This document shows, piece after piece, positions 9,669 through 19,439 of a stretch of DNA of 64,000 nucleotides. The stretch is from Alphaproteobacteria bacterium (lineage in GTDB: Bacteria > Pseudomonadota > Alphaproteobacteria > SHVP01): the NCBI GenBank assembly GCA_040216735.1, contig JAVJOO010000010.1, positions 62,001-126,000 on the forward strand. The letters are read 5' to 3'. Position 1 is the stretch's first letter; every line of letters starts with the position of its first letter. Both the position numbers and the translations under genes were made by a program. The notes beneath the pieces were generated by a model, which searched no databases, was not told where the DNA came from, and saw nothing but the letters and a program-made list of their open reading frames with translations.

Positions 9669-9696
9669 TTGACATTGTTGGTAGGCGGCCTATCTT
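9669..9696 (+). promoter_or_regulatory. sigma70-like promoter for the phasin gene
   Basis: TTGACA at 9669-9674 and TATCTT at 9691-9696 are separated by 16 bases. The consensus -35 is exact and the -10 is close. Transcription would start near 9703, about 45 bases before the phasin ATG, and an AAGAGGG ribosome site lies just before that ATG. This is the clearest promoter I see in the window. Confidence 0.6.
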
Positions 9697-9749
9697 AGGT
9701 GTGCTGCAACGCAATATCGCAGTTGCGAGATTTTTCTAAGAGGGCTGTA

Positions 9750-10283
9750 ATGAGCACGAAAAAGGCAAGCGGAGAAGGTTTCAAGGCGCAGGAAGCTGCG
9801 ACTCAGACCATTGATGCGGCATTGAAGGCCGGCAAAGAGAACGTCGATGTGTTCCTGAAAGAGGGAACCGATGCGGCGGCAAAGGGTTTCGAGAAAGTCG
9901 TGACGATGTCGCGCGACGCCGCCGGGAACGCTGCTCGTCAGTTCGACGATGCATCGGCAATCGGCAAGTCGAGCATCGATGCGTCGATCGCCTCCAGCGA
10001 CGCTTGGCTGAACGGCGTGGAAAAGCTTTCCAGCTATGCGACCAAAGCGACCCAGGACCTTGTCAATGAAGGCATTCAGGCCAGCCAAGCCATCCTCGCG
10101 GCTAAAAATCCGCAGGAAGCCGCGCAGCTTCAGGCAGAATACTTCCAAAAGGGCTGGTCCCGTTTTCTCGACGAATCGACCAAACTCGGCGAGCTTTCGG
10201 TGCAGGCCACCACGGGCATGTTCGAGCCGCTGAATACGCAAATCAGCGCCGTCATGGACCGGTGGACGAAGACCGCCGCCTAA
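9750..10283 (+). CDS. phasin family protein
   Basis: 177 aa from ATG 9750, preceded by an AAGAGGG ribosome site; a longer frame from 9699 runs through the promoter and is not used. The protein is almost entirely amphipathic helix, rich in Ala, with the phasin-like segment NPQEAAQLQAEYFQKGWSRF. Phasins coat polyhydroxyalkanoate granules; several alphaproteobacterial members act as abundant stress or granule-associated proteins. It has its own promoter and a strong terminator, so it is a monocistronic and probably highly expressed gene. Confidence 0.85.
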   Translation: MSTKKASGEGFKAQEAATQTIDAALKAGKENVDVFLKEGTDAAAKGFEKVVTMSRDAAGNAARQFDDASAIGKSSIDASIASSDAWLNGVEKLSSYATKATQDLVNEGIQASQAILAAKNPQEAAQLQAEYFQKGWSRFLDESTKLGELSVQATTGMFEPLNTQISAVMDRWTKTAA

Positions 10284-10303
10284 ACAGCGCTCAAGTAGCG
10301 ACA

Positions 10304-10335
10304 AAAGCCCGGCCGTTCCGGCCGGGCTTTTTTTT
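10304..10335 (+). terminator. rho-independent terminator after the phasin gene
   Basis: An 8-bp GC stem (GCCCGGCC 10307-10314 with GGCCGGGC 10320-10327), a 5-base loop GTTCC, and a run of eight T at 10328-10335. It lies 20 bases after the phasin stop. Confidence 0.9.
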
Positions 10336-10436
10336 GCCTCGCGGCTATCGCGCGACGGCCCCTTTTTTTTGCGCTGTCGAGTGGCATATTAGGAAGATCG
10401 AATCGGTGGCCAACGGGTAGCGGTGCCGCAACCAGG

Positions 10437-10772
10437 ATGGATATGAGCGAACGAGACGCAGATCGCGACGGCGGCGGGATCGACGTGGGAGTGGTCACTA
10501 AGACGACCACCAAGACCAAAAAGCCGCCAATGTACAAAGTCGTGATGCTCAACGACGACTACACGCCGATGGAGTTCGTGGTCTATATCTTGGAACGCTT
10601 CTTTCACAAGAATCGCCAAGAGGCGACCCAGATCATGCTCCACATCCACCGGAAAGGTGTGGGTATTTGCGGGGTCTTCACCTATGAGGTCGCCGAAACC
10701 AAAGTTAATCAAGTGGTAGACTTTGCCCGTCAGAATCAGCACCCTCTTCAGTGCACCATGGAAAAAGACTAG
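10437..10772 (+). CDS. clpS: ATP-dependent Clp protease adaptor ClpS
   Basis: 111 aa. Delivers N-degron substrates (bulky hydrophobic N-terminal residues) to ClpAP. Core motifs present: the [20 protein letters not shown] strand-loop that forms the N-end pocket, and [19 protein letters not shown]. The poorly ordered acidic N-terminal extension (~30 residues) is normal. The stop codon overlaps the clpA GTG start by one base, so the adaptor and the unfoldase are translationally coupled. Confidence 0.95.
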   Translation: MDMSERDADRDGGGIDVGVVTKTTTKTKKPPMYKVVMLNDDYTPMEFVVYILERFFHKNRQEATQIMLHIHRKGVGICGVFTYEVAETKVNQVVDFARQNQHPLQCTMEKD

Positions 10773-13174
10773 TGCCCGGATTTTCGTCCAATCTCGAACA
10801 GTCGTTGCATCGCGCGCTGGCGCTTGCCAATGATCGACGCCACGAATATGCGACGCTTGAACATTTGTTGTTGTCGCTCATGGACGACGCGGAGGCCGCA
10901 GCGGTCTTGAAGGCATGCGCGGTGCGAGTCGACGAGTTGCGCGACGTCCTGGTCCACTATCTGGACGAGGAACTGAAGAACCTGATCCACGACAGCGACG
11001 AAGATGCCAAACCGACGGCCGGTTTTCAGCGCGTGATACAACGCGCCCTCATTCACGTTCAGTCGTCGGGTCGCGACGACGTCACGGGTGCAAACGTACT
11101 TGTCGCGATTTTTTCCGAACGCGAATCCCACGCCGCATATTTTCTCCAACAGCAGGATATGACGCGGCTCGATGTCGTCAGTTATATCTCTCACGGCATA
11201 GCAAAGGCGCCCGGTGAGTCGGAGCCGCGCACCGTTGAGGGGGCGGACGACGAACCCGACGCCGAGCCTTCGGCCCGTAAAGGAACCGAGGCCCTCGATG
11301 CCTATTGCGTCAATCTCAACGAAAAGGCCGAATCCGGTAAGATCGATCCGTTGATCGGTCGCGAGCACGAGATCGAGCGGACGATCCAGATCCTGTGCCG
11401 CCGGTCCAAAAACAATCCGCTCTTTGTGGGCGATCCCGGGGTTGGCAAGACCGCGATCGCCGAGGGTTTGGCGCGTCGGATCGTCAAACGCGAAGTGCCC
11501 GAAGTTCTCCACGATGCGACGATCTTTTCGCTCGATATGGGCACCTTGCTTGCCGGCACACGCTACCGCGGCGATTTCGAGGAACGGGTAAAGGCAGTTC
11601 TTACCGAGCTTGAGAACTACGAAGGGGCCGTCCTCTTTATCGACGAAATCCATACGGTCATCGGTGCGGGCGCGACGTCGGGCGGGGCGATGGACGCTTC
11701 AAACTTGCTGAAGCCGGCGCTGGCCAGCGGCGCGATCCGCTGCATCGGATCGACGACGTACAAAGAGTTCCGAAACTATTTCGAGAAAGACCGCGCGTTG
11801 CTGCGGCGTTTCCAAAAGATCGACGTCAACGAACCGTCGGTCGAGGATGCGGTCAAGATTCTCCAGGGCCTTAAACCCTACTACGAGGAATACCACGGCG
11901 TTCACTACACTGCGGATGCGCTGAAGAGCGCCGTCGAACTCACCGACCGTTACATCAACGACCGCAAACTGCCGGACAAAGCGATCGACGTCATTGACGA
12001 AGTCGGCGCGGCGCAAATGTTGCTGCCGCCCAGCCGCCGTCGGAAGACCGTGAATGCCAAGGATATCGAAGCGATCGTCGCCAAGATCGCGCGCATCCCG
12101 CCCAAACGGGTGTCGAAGAACGATCGAGAGAGCTTGAAGAATCTCGAGACCGAACTGAAGAGCGTGGTTTACGGACAGGACAAGGCGATTGGCGCATTGT
12201 CTTCGGCAATGAAGCTCGCGCGCGCCGGCTTGCGCGAACCGGAGAAGCCGATCGGCTCGTTCCTATTTTCTGGTCCGACCGGCGTCGGCAAGACCGAGGT
12301 CGCGCGACAGCTCGCGGCAATCATGGGCGTGGAACTAATACGGTTCGACATGTCCGAATATATGGAGCGCCACACCGTTTCGCGGTTGATCGGCGCGCCG
12401 CCGGGCTATGTCGGGTTCGATCAAGGCGGCCTCTTGACCGACTCGATCGATCAGCATCCCCATGCCGTGCTGCTCCTCGATGAAATCGAGAAAGCGCATC
12501 CCGACCTGTTCAGCATCCTGTTGCAGGTGATGGATCACGGAAAGCTTACCGATCACAACGGGAAAGCCGTCGACTTTAGGAATGTCGTCCTGATCATGAC
12601 AACGAACGCCGGCGCGGCCGAGATGAGCAAGCAGGCGATCGGTTTCGGTCGGGGCCTGCGCGAGGACGAAGACAGCGAAGCTATCAAGCGTTTGTTCACA
12701 CCTGAATTCCGCAACCGGCTCGACTCGGTGATTCAATTCGCCGGCCTCGACATCGACATCGTCGAACGAGTCGTCGACAAATTCATTGCCCAGCTAGAGG
12801 CGCAACTTGCCGACCGCAAGGTCGATATCGTGCTCAGCGACGAGGCCAGGAAGTGGATGGCCGTCAAAGGTTATGATCGTTTGATGGGCGCCCGGCCGTT
12901 GTCGCGGTACATCCAGGAAAATCTGAAAAAGCCGCTCGCCGAGGAGTTGCTGTTCGGCAAACTGGAAAAGGGCGGGACCGTCCAGATCGAACTCAAGGAC
13001 GGCGACCTAGCCTTTGAGTTCCTAAAACCAAAGGCAAAGGCGCCCAAGAAGCCAAAGGCGTTGCCGCCGGGCACCGAGCCGAAACGGTTGACCAAGAGGA
13101 CCGACGGTCCGGACGACGAGGGCGGGGACGATCCGGCCGATGGTGACGGAAAAGTCCCGGAGTTCGTCCACTAG
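10772..13174 (+). CDS. clpA: ATP-dependent Clp protease ATP-binding subunit ClpA
   Basis: 800 aa from GTG 10772, which overlaps the clpS TAG; this start gives MPGFSSNLEQSL, the usual ClpA beginning. An N-terminal ClpN double repeat (residues 1-145) binds ClpS; two AAA+ modules follow, with Walker A GDPGVGKTAI and GPTGVGKTEV and Walker B FIDEIH and LLDEIEKAH. Unfolds substrates and feeds them to ClpP, which is not in the window. A Lys/Pro-rich acidic tail (last ~50 residues) extends beyond the E. coli C-terminus. Confidence 0.95.
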   Translation: MPGFSSNLEQSLHRALALANDRRHEYATLEHLLLSLMDDAEAAAVLKACAVRVDELRDVLVHYLDEELKNLIHDSDEDAKPTAGFQRVIQRALIHVQSSGRDDVTGANVLVAIFSERESHAAYFLQQQDMTRLDVVSYISHGIAKAPGESEPRTVEGADDEPDAEPSARKGTEALDAYCVNLNEKAESGKIDPLIGREHEIERTIQILCRRSKNNPLFVGDPGVGKTAIAEGLARRIVKREVPEVLHDATIFSLDMGTLLAGTRYRGDFEERVKAVLTELENYEGAVLFIDEIHTVIGAGATSGGAMDASNLLKPALASGAIRCIGSTTYKEFRNYFEKDRALLRRFQKIDVNEPSVEDAVKILQGLKPYYEEYHGVHYTADALKSAVELTDRYINDRKLPDKAIDVIDEVGAAQMLLPPSRRRKTVNAKDIEAIVAKIARIPPKRVSKNDRESLKNLETELKSVVYGQDKAIGALSSAMKLARAGLREPEKPIGSFLFSGPTGVGKTEVARQLAAIMGVELIRFDMSEYMERHTVSRLIGAPPGYVGFDQGGLLTDSIDQHPHAVLLLDEIEKAHPDLFSILLQVMDHGKLTDHNGKAVDFRNVVLIMTTNAGAAEMSKQAIGFGRGLREDEDSEAIKRLFTPEFRNRLDSVIQFAGLDIDIVERVVDKFIAQLEAQLADRKVDIVLSDEARKWMAVKGYDRLMGARPLSRYIQENLKKPLAEELLFGKLEKGGTVQIELKDGDLAFEFLKPKAKAPKKPKALPPGTEPKRLTKRTDGPDDEGGDDPADGDGKVPEFVH

Positions 13175-14614
13175 CTAGTTTGGCGAGGGCGCGCCAAGCG
13201 GCGCTCCCGGTAGATCGTCGTACCGGCGGCGGCGGTGCAAAACGAGGACACCGGCGATCGCGGCTGCCGATAGGGGCGCCAAAGAACCGATGCTTTCCAC
13301 CCAACTCACCGCGCGGATGACGGTTTGCGTGCTGATCCCGTCGCCCAAGCCGCCAAGGTTAGCGACGAGACCCGCGGTCGCCGCGGCAACCGCGATCCCG
13401 AGCGATCTGACCGTGTGAATCGACCCGGCCGTGATGGACTCCTCGCCCGGTGCGGCAAGCGTCATGGTCCAGTTCATCAGGTGTGACATCGACATGCCGA
13501 CGCCGAACCCGGCAACAAGCTGGAACGCCGTGACAACCTGCCAGGGCCACGTGCCGACACTGAACCCGATTCCAAGGATCCCAAGACCGGCCATTGCCGG
13601 TCCGACGACAATAAAGATGCGTTGCCATTTGATGTTTGCCCCGGCCGTCGCAATGCCGGATACCGACCACGCCAAGGCAAGTGATGCGCCAAGATAGCCC
13701 GACATGAGCGGCGAGAGACCGTAGACCACACGGTAGGTGAGCGGCATAAAAGTGCCAACGCAAACAGGGGCGACCACGATGAGAACGAAGACCCAGTAGG
13801 CCGGGCCTATCGCCCCGGTGAACGAAAAAGGCCGACTCGGAAAAATCTTGTTGGTCGCATTCCGGTCGGCGTGGAAACTCGACCAAATCACGGCAAGACC
13901 GACGACCAACGCGAAGACGCGCAGCGCGAGATGGTCGACGATTCCCGACGCCGCCATCAGCAAAACGCCCAGGCCCAATATGGCAACCCGGGCCACCGGA
14001 AAGCGCCGCCGGTTCGCGTTGGCTTTCGTTGTGTCGGGGATCACGCGGGCCGCAACCAGGGTGAAGCCCAGGATGATAGGAATGGCGAACCAAAAGGCGC
14101 CGCGCCACATGCCCAGTTGGTCGAACAGGCCGCCGACCGTCGGGCCGAACACGGCCGCGGTCGCCCAGACCATCCCGTTCATGGCGATCATCCGCGTCCG
14201 CAAGTTGCCTGGGAACAACTCGCTGATCAGGGCGGTGTTCTGCGAGACGATCAAGCCCGCGCCAAACCCCTGGATCACCCGCGCGCTGAGGAGGACACCC
14301 ATGTTGGTGGCGAGACTGGCCAGAATTGTGCCAGCCAAAAAAATCAACCCGGCGGCGACATAACCGCGTCGGGTGCCGAGCATCAACCGCGCCGGGGCAC
14401 CGCTGGCGGCACCAACGATCGACGCCGTCATGTAGAGCATCACGACCCACGTGTAGAACTGCGCGCCGCCGATCTCGCGGACCACCGAGGGCATTACCGT
14501 CGAGACCACGAAAGCGTCCATCGCATGTAGCGAAACGGCGAGCGTCAGCGAAATCGTGTAAACCGCGCGGCCCTCGCGAAACAGGTCCGCCCAGGTATAT
14601 GTCGCGGTGTTCAT
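13175..14614 (-). CDS. MFS transporter, DHA2-like
   Basis: 479 aa from ATG 14614; longer frames upstream are arginine-rich non-coding sequence. About 14 hydrophobic segments can be counted. The segment GTRRGYVAAGLIFLAGT and the loop SARVIQGFGAGLI match MFS motifs A and B of the drug:H+ antiporter (DHA2) type. Located in the inner membrane. Substrate unknown; DHA2 members mostly export toxic organic compounds. It is convergent with clpA, with 0 bases between stops. Confidence 0.82.
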   Translation of the reverse strand: MNTATYTWADLFREGRAVYTISLTLAVSLHAMDAFVVSTVMPSVVREIGGAQFYTWVVMLYMTASIVGAASGAPARLMLGTRRGYVAAGLIFLAGTILASLATNMGVLLSARVIQGFGAGLIVSQNTALISELFPGNLRTRMIAMNGMVWATAAVFGPTVGGLFDQLGMWRGAFWFAIPIILGFTLVAARVIPDTTKANANRRRFPVARVAILGLGVLLMAASGIVDHLALRVFALVVGLAVIWSSFHADRNATNKIFPSRPFSFTGAIGPAYWVFVLIVVAPVCVGTFMPLTYRVVYGLSPLMSGYLGASLALAWSVSGIATAGANIKWQRIFIVVGPAMAGLGILGIGFSVGTWPWQVVTAFQLVAGFGVGMSMSHLMNWTMTLAAPGEESITAGSIHTVRSLGIAVAAATAGLVANLGGLGDGISTQTVIRAVSWVESIGSLAPLSAAAIAGVLVLHRRRRYDDLPGAPLGAPSPN

Positions 14615-14646
14615 CGTTGTCGGTTTTCCGGGTCCCACGGCGCTGC

Positions 14647-15810
14647 TCAGTCGCCGGATTTCTTGAAGGGAGAATACTCGTCCAGTGCGGCGATGTCTTG
14701 ATCGACCGCGGCGCGTTCTTGGCCGAGGTAGTTGTCGACGGCGCGACGGAACCCGTCGTCGGCGATCCAATGGGCGCTATAGGTGTGGATCGGCAAATAG
14801 CCTCGGCTCAGTTTGTGTTGACCTTGCGCACCGGCTTCGACTCGCGCCAGCCCATGGTCGATCGCGTAGTCGATGGCCTGGTAGTAACACAGTTCGAAAT
14901 GCAGGAAGGCGTGATCTTCGAGGCATCCCCAATAGCGTCCGTACAACGTATCTTCGCCGATGAAATTCAGGGCACCGGCGATATAGCGCCCGTGCCGCTT
15001 GGCCAGGACCAACAGGACGCGGTCGCCCATCGTGTCGCTGATGAGGCTGTAAAAGGCTCGGGTCAGATAGGGCCGGCCCCATTTGCGCGCGCCGGTGTCG
15101 GTATAGAAGTCGAAGAACGCGTCCCAGTGTTCTTCGCGGAGCGCCGAGCCGGTTAACCACTCGATTTCGATGTCGTTTTCCACGGCGCCGCGGCGTTCCT
15201 TTTTGATCGCCTTACGCTTGCGCGACGACAGGGCCCCCAGGAAATCGTCGAAGCTGTCGTACCCGTCGTTGGACCAGTGAAACTGCTCGCCGGTTCGCTG
15301 CAGGAAACCTGCGGCGCCAAGCCGTTCCCACTCAGGCTTGGTTGGAAAATTGACGTTTACCGACGAAAGGTTGTGCTGCTTGGCGACTTCGATTGCCCCG
15401 CGGATCAAGGCATCCTCCATCGGCGCGCGGGCCAATCCGTCGCGCACCAAAAGGCGCGGCCCGGTCGCCGGGGTGAAGGGTACGGCGATCAAAAGCTTGG
15501 GATAGTAGCGCCCGCCGGACCGCTCAAAGGCTTGGGCCCAGCCATGGTCGAAAACGAACTCGCCTTGGGAATGGCTCTTGACGTACATCGGCGCGCAGGC
15601 GGCGATACCGGCACCGTCTTCGACCACAAGATGGTAGGGCGCCCACCCGGTCTCCCCGGTGGCACTGCCGCTTTCCTCCATCGCCGCGAGAAAGGCATGC
15701 GCGACGAAGGGGTTTTTGTTCCCGGCGCACCTATTCCATTGATCGGCCGGTAGGCGACGGATATCGCCAACGACCTTGATCGTTATTTCCGTTTGTTCGA
15801 TGTCGCCCAT
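14647..15810 (-). CDS. DUF482/peptidogalycan-type GNAT acyltransferase
   Basis: 387 aa from ATG 15810, eight bases after the RidA stop. The motifs ALSSRKRKAIKKERR, GRYIAGALNFIGEDTLYGRYWG and HFELCYYQAIDYAI are the hallmarks of the DUF482 family (FemAB-like/GNAT fold, often labelled peptidoglycan biosynthesis protein). Such enzymes move an acyl or aminoacyl group; the substrate is not established. Cytosolic: no signal peptide or TM. Co-transcribed with RidA. Confidence 0.82.
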   Translation of the reverse strand: MGDIEQTEITIKVVGDIRRLPADQWNRCAGNKNPFVAHAFLAAMEESGSATGETGWAPYHLVVEDGAGIAACAPMYVKSHSQGEFVFDHGWAQAFERSGGRYYPKLLIAVPFTPATGPRLLVRDGLARAPMEDALIRGAIEVAKQHNLSSVNVNFPTKPEWERLGAAGFLQRTGEQFHWSNDGYDSFDDFLGALSSRKRKAIKKERRGAVENDIEIEWLTGSALREEHWDAFFDFYTDTGARKWGRPYLTRAFYSLISDTMGDRVLLVLAKRHGRYIAGALNFIGEDTLYGRYWGCLEDHAFLHFELCYYQAIDYAIDHGLARVEAGAQGQHKLSRGYLPIHTYSAHWIADDGFRRAVDNYLGQERAAVDQDIAALDEYSPFKKSGD

Positions 15811-15818
15811 CGGGCGGT

Positions 15819-16286
15819 TCAGCGAATCTCGAAGACGGCATCGACCTCGACGGACGCGCCGAGCGGGAGCGACGGGGCGCCCACGGCAAACCGCGCGTGC
15901 GCCGCTTTGTCGCCAAAGACCGCGGCCATCAGGTCGGAGGCACCGTTTATCACTTTCGGGTGATCGGTAAACCCTGGATCGCAGGCGACGAATCCGCCGA
16001 GTTTGACGCACCGGACCACGCGGTCGAGATCGCCGTTGCAGGCGGCATTCAACTGCGTAATCAGGTTGATGGCGCATAGGCGTGCCGATTTCTGGGCTTG
16101 ATCCAGTGAAACCACGTCCGGCACCCGCCCGGGGAACTGCAACGTCCCGTCGACCAGCGCGATCTGTCCGGCTAGGAAAACCAGGTTGCCGGTCACGACA
16201 TAGGGGACGTAGCTGCCCTGCGAAGCTGGCGGTGAGGGGAGCGAAATGCCCAGTGACGTCAGCGTCTCGGAAACTTTTCCGGCCAT
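15819..16286 (-). CDS. RidA family (YjgF/UK114) protein
   Basis: 155 aa. Members hydrolyse reactive enamine/imine intermediates such as 2-aminoacrylate. The VFLAGQIALVDG strand, the GDLDRVVRCVKLGGFVAC segment and the C-terminal ASVEVDAVFEI strand are typical of the longer RidA subfamily found in alphaproteobacteria. The arginine of canonical RidA (ARxxV) is not at the usual place (SLPLGASVEVDA), so activity may differ from archetypal RidA. Confidence 0.85.
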   Translation of the reverse strand: MAGKVSETLTSLGISLPSPPASQGSYVPYVVTGNLVFLAGQIALVDGTLQFPGRVPDVVSLDQAQKSARLCAINLITQLNAACNGDLDRVVRCVKLGGFVACDPGFTDHPKVINGASDLMAAVFGDKAAHARFAVGAPSLPLGASVEVDAVFEIR

Positions 16287-16414
16287 TTGTCGTCCTTCTC
16301 CGTTTTCGGTGCGTCTTGGATGATACTATGCGATGAAGGCGGGGCAATCGCGCCCCATGCGTTTTGTGGCGGCCGACCGTGCCGCCACTACATATCAGTT
16401 TGTGGAGGGCACGT

Positions 16415-17647
16415 TTGTCCGATTACACGATCGGCGATATTTCGGACTGGGTGATTGCGAGCGGCCTGATCGGGTTGCCGGAAACCGACATCATCGACGG
16501 TGTCTGCCAGCGGCTTGCCAAGGCGGGAACGGAAGTCATGCGGGTCCAGATCGGACAGCGCATCCTTCACCCGGTCTACGCCGGAACCGGCTACCTGTGG
16601 GAGCGCGGCAAAGGAGCGATCAAGAACGATTGGGAACGGGTCAGCGACGAGGTTGGGAACGGCTTGGAAAATAGCCCGTTCGGCCATCTGTTCGAGCATG
16701 GCCTAGATAAGTGGCGCTTTCGGATCGACGGCGCCAACGAGCCGATGCCCTATCCGATTTTCCAGGAGCTCAAGGACAAAGGCGCGACCGACTACATCGT
16801 CTATGCAACCGGGTTCACCCAAGGTGGGGTCAACAACATCGGTAACGACCGATACCCCGAGGGTATGGTCTCTTCGTGGACGGTCGACCAACGCGATGGG
16901 TTCTCCGACCTTGAAATCGAAAGCCTGACGCGGCTCGTTCGAACGCTGGGTCTGGCGATCAAGAGCGGTCGCAACCACCGCATGGCGCGCACACTTCTTG
17001 AAGTCTATCTCGGGAAAGACGCCGGCCGGCGCGTATTGTCCGGCGAGATTGAACGCGGCTCTGTGCGCTCGATTTCGGCGGTCTTGTGGTACTGCGATCT
17101 CCAGGGATTTACCAAGATTGCCGAGGTCACCCCGCCGGACGCGCTGATCCATCTGCTGAATGACTATTTCGAGAATATGGTCGAGCCGATTCACCAGGCC
17201 GGCGGGCAAGTGTTGAAGTTCATGGGCGACGGTCTCATGGCGATCTTCGAACTCGGCGACACCGCCGCCGCCGATGTATGCCGCGTCGCCCTGGATACCG
17301 TCGAGGAAGCGCGGCGGCGCATTGCCGAGGTCAATCGGGTCCGTGCCGCCGCCGGTCAGCCGACGACCGATTTCTATATCGCGATCCATCTGGGGGAGGT
17401 GCAATACGGCAACATCGGGTCCAAGGACCGGTTGGATTTCACCGTGGTCGGGCCGGCGGTCAACGAGGTCAGCCGAATCGAGACGATGTGCCGGCCCCTC
17501 GACCAAGAGGTGATCGTTTCCTCGGCGTTTTCGGACGCGGCAATCCATTGCCAGGATCGATTGGTCTCGCTGGGTCGGTATGCGTTGCGCGGCGTCCGCC
17601 AGCCCAAAGAACTGTTCACCCTGATTCCGGCCGACGGCGGGGAATAA
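16415..17647 (+). CDS. class III adenylate/guanylate cyclase
   Basis: 410 aa from TTG 16415, which has GGAGG at 16404-16408; the alternative ATG at 16364 gives an unlikely leader. The N-terminal ~210 residues are a soluble sensor-like domain found with such cyclases. The catalytic domain (~215-390) has the metal-binding WYCDLQGFTKIAE, the GDGLMAIFE strand-loop and the substrate segment KDRLDFTVVGPAVNEVSRIE. Makes cAMP (or cGMP) from NTP in the cytosol. It is convergent with the GGDEF gene, the two stops being separated by a hairpin. Confidence 0.88.
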   Translation: MSDYTIGDISDWVIASGLIGLPETDIIDGVCQRLAKAGTEVMRVQIGQRILHPVYAGTGYLWERGKGAIKNDWERVSDEVGNGLENSPFGHLFEHGLDKWRFRIDGANEPMPYPIFQELKDKGATDYIVYATGFTQGGVNNIGNDRYPEGMVSSWTVDQRDGFSDLEIESLTRLVRTLGLAIKSGRNHRMARTLLEVYLGKDAGRRVLSGEIERGSVRSISAVLWYCDLQGFTKIAEVTPPDALIHLLNDYFENMVEPIHQAGGQVLKFMGDGLMAIFELGDTAAADVCRVALDTVEEARRRIAEVNRVRAAAGQPTTDFYIAIHLGEVQYGNIGSKDRLDFTVVGPAVNEVSRIETMCRPLDQEVIVSSAFSDAAIHCQDRLVSLGRYALRGVRQPKELFTLIPADGGE

Positions 17648-17675
17648 AAAGGCCCCCGGCGTGAGCCAGGGGCCT
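17646..17675 (-). terminator. terminator hairpin between convergent cyclase genes
   Basis: Outer stem AGGCCCC (17650-17656) with GGGGCCT (17669-17675), inner stem GGC/GCC around GTGA, one C-A mismatch. On the minus strand it is followed by five T (complement of 17646-17650), so it terminates the GGDEF gene; it could also slow plus-strand transcripts. Confidence 0.65.
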
Positions 17676-17694
17676 ACAGAGAGAGGCCGCCTCC

Positions 17695-18417
17695 CTAACT
17701 GGCGAGAGCGTCCCTGCCAATTCGATGTTGCCAAGTATTGTGGGGCTTTCGCCGACCCTTATCCGTGTACATCGCTGCATCGGCCCGGCGCATCACCGCA
17801 CGCGGATCGGCCCCGGACACGAAAGGCGCGACGCCCATGCTCGCACTCACTGAAATAAGGTTTCCCTGGAATGTTAGGTGAGAGGAATTCATCAGCAATT
17901 GGAGCGTGCGCGCCCGGCGCTCGCCTTCTTCCGGCGTCGTCTGCACCATGAGAATCGCAAACTCGTCGCCGCCGAGGCGGGCAACAGTATCGGTCAACCG
18001 CACGCTGTTACGCAGGAAGTCCGCGACGTAAATCAAGACAGCGTCGCCTGCTTCATGACCCATCAGGTCATTGATCGGCTTGAATCCGTCGAGATCGATA
18101 TAGGCGAGAACCCCGGCCTCGTCGAAACGGCTGGCGCCGGCGACGGCGCGGCGAACCTGCTCTTCGAACGCACGCCGGTTCGCCAAACCGGTAAGGGGGT
18201 CGGTCATGGCCTGGGACTTGAGCGCCGCGATCACCGAGTCCTTTTGGGAGAGCATCTGTTCGCTCTCCGCTATTTTATGAAGCGCTTGAACCAGCAAGCG
18301 CATCAGTCGCGGCGGGTCGGCATGCACCTCGTTGCCAAGCGCCGATGCGACATTGACCGTGATGGGGTCGGCACCGAGTCTGTCTTGGTCCAGTGTGATG
18401 ACTTGCGGAGGCGCCAT
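17695..18417 (-). CDS. GGDEF-domain diguanylate cyclase
   Basis: 240 aa. The C-terminal ~165 residues form a complete GGDEF domain: DPLTGLANRRAFEEQ, AYIDLDGFKPINDLMGHEAGD and the active-site signature RLGGDEF. An RxxD inhibitory (I-) site, RLTD, lies five residues before GGDEF, so product inhibition by c-di-GMP is likely intact. The first ~75 residues have no recognised sensor and contain a possible coiled coil (LLVQALHKIAESEQMLSQKD). No membrane segment. Makes c-di-GMP from two GTP. Confidence 0.88.
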   Translation of the reverse strand: MAPPQVITLDQDRLGADPITVNVASALGNEVHADPPRLMRLLVQALHKIAESEQMLSQKDSVIAALKSQAMTDPLTGLANRRAFEEQVRRAVAGASRFDEAGVLAYIDLDGFKPINDLMGHEAGDAVLIYVADFLRNSVRLTDTVARLGGDEFAILMVQTTPEEGERRARTLQLLMNSSHLTFQGNLISVSASMGVAPFVSGADPRAVMRRADAAMYTDKGRRKPHNTWQHRIGRDALAS

Positions 18418-18644
18418 GTGAATATCCTGACCGATCGAATCGGAAAAGCGGGATTACTACTCCCCTTCCTACTGGCAAGGTGCGTGCCAAATGGAGCGCG
18501 CGGTTTGGCTGTTTACCCATGGTTAACGTTCTTGGGCCAGGAATGTTGTGCCGACGCAGGCGGCAGCACTTGCCCGGTCCGTAGGTGATGACAACCCGGG
18601 ACGGGGCGAATACCGTGTCGACCTGTAACCGAAGGACCGTGTCT

Positions 18645-19439
18645 ATGTTCATGCGATTAGGGATCGTCGGCCTTGTTGTTGTGCTATGGCCGCAACTGGC
18701 AGGGGCCGTCACATTGCAATCCCATGTCGGCGTCTATGAATTGGCCATGTCGAAAAACCGCAGCGATAGCGGCATTTCCGGTGTCAGCGGGCGCCTCGTT
18801 CTCCGCGTCGTAGAGTCCTGTGACGGGTTTACCCAGTCCCAGCGCATGATACTCGTCACGACCAGTGCGGACGGCCAAGAGGTGGTTCGGGATTTCAATT
18901 TCGAATCGGTCGAGTCGCGCGACGGTACCGACATTCAGTTCGACAGTAGCGACACGGCGAATGGCGCGCTCCAGGGGCACCATGTCGGCCGTGCCGAACT
19001 CGACGAGCGGGGCGGTGAGGGAAAGGTCGTCTTTACCAAGCCCCAACGGGAGGCAGTCTCCCTCGAACCGGGGACGATTTTCCCGACTGAGCATTTTGTC
19101 GTTCTCATTGAGGCCGCCCGCGTCGGACAAACAACAGTCGAAAGACGCGTATTCGACGGTTCAGGTCCGAATGGCATATACGATGCGGTCGCCCAGATAT
19201 CGAAACCCGTCACGCCGTCCCGCGACCAAGCGGTGACGCCGCAGCTTGCCGACGCCGCCGCTTGGAACGTCCACGTGGCCTATTTCAAGCCGGCAACGGA
19301 TGGGATCCTGCCCGAGTACGAGATCGGTTTTCGGCTCCACGACAACGGTGTCGCCAGCGACCTCGACCTCGATTATGGCACCTTCGCTTTACGGGCGAGC
19401 CTCTCACGCTTGGACTTTCTGCCCGACACTTGCAACTGA
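18645..19439 (+). CDS. EipB family (DUF1849) envelope protein
   Basis: 264 aa from ATG 18645, with AAGGA eight bases upstream. A signal peptide (RLGIVGLVVVLWPQLAGA) targets the periplasm. The mature part starts VTLQSHVGVYELAMSK and contains VVESCDGFTQSQRM, the DUF1849 signature; a conserved cysteine pair is expected (CDGF and the C-terminal DTCN). In Brucella, EipB is a periplasmic beta-spiral protein needed for envelope integrity. The family is nearly confined to alphaproteobacteria, which supports the taxonomic placement. Confidence 0.82.
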   Translation: MFMRLGIVGLVVVLWPQLAGAVTLQSHVGVYELAMSKNRSDSGISGVSGRLVLRVVESCDGFTQSQRMILVTTSADGQEVVRDFNFESVESRDGTDIQFDSSDTANGALQGHHVGRAELDERGGEGKVVFTKPQREAVSLEPGTIFPTEHFVVLIEAARVGQTTVERRVFDGSGPNGIYDAVAQISKPVTPSRDQAVTPQLADAAAWNVHVAYFKPATDGILPEYEIGFRLHDNGVASDLDLDYGTFALRASLSRLDFLPDTCN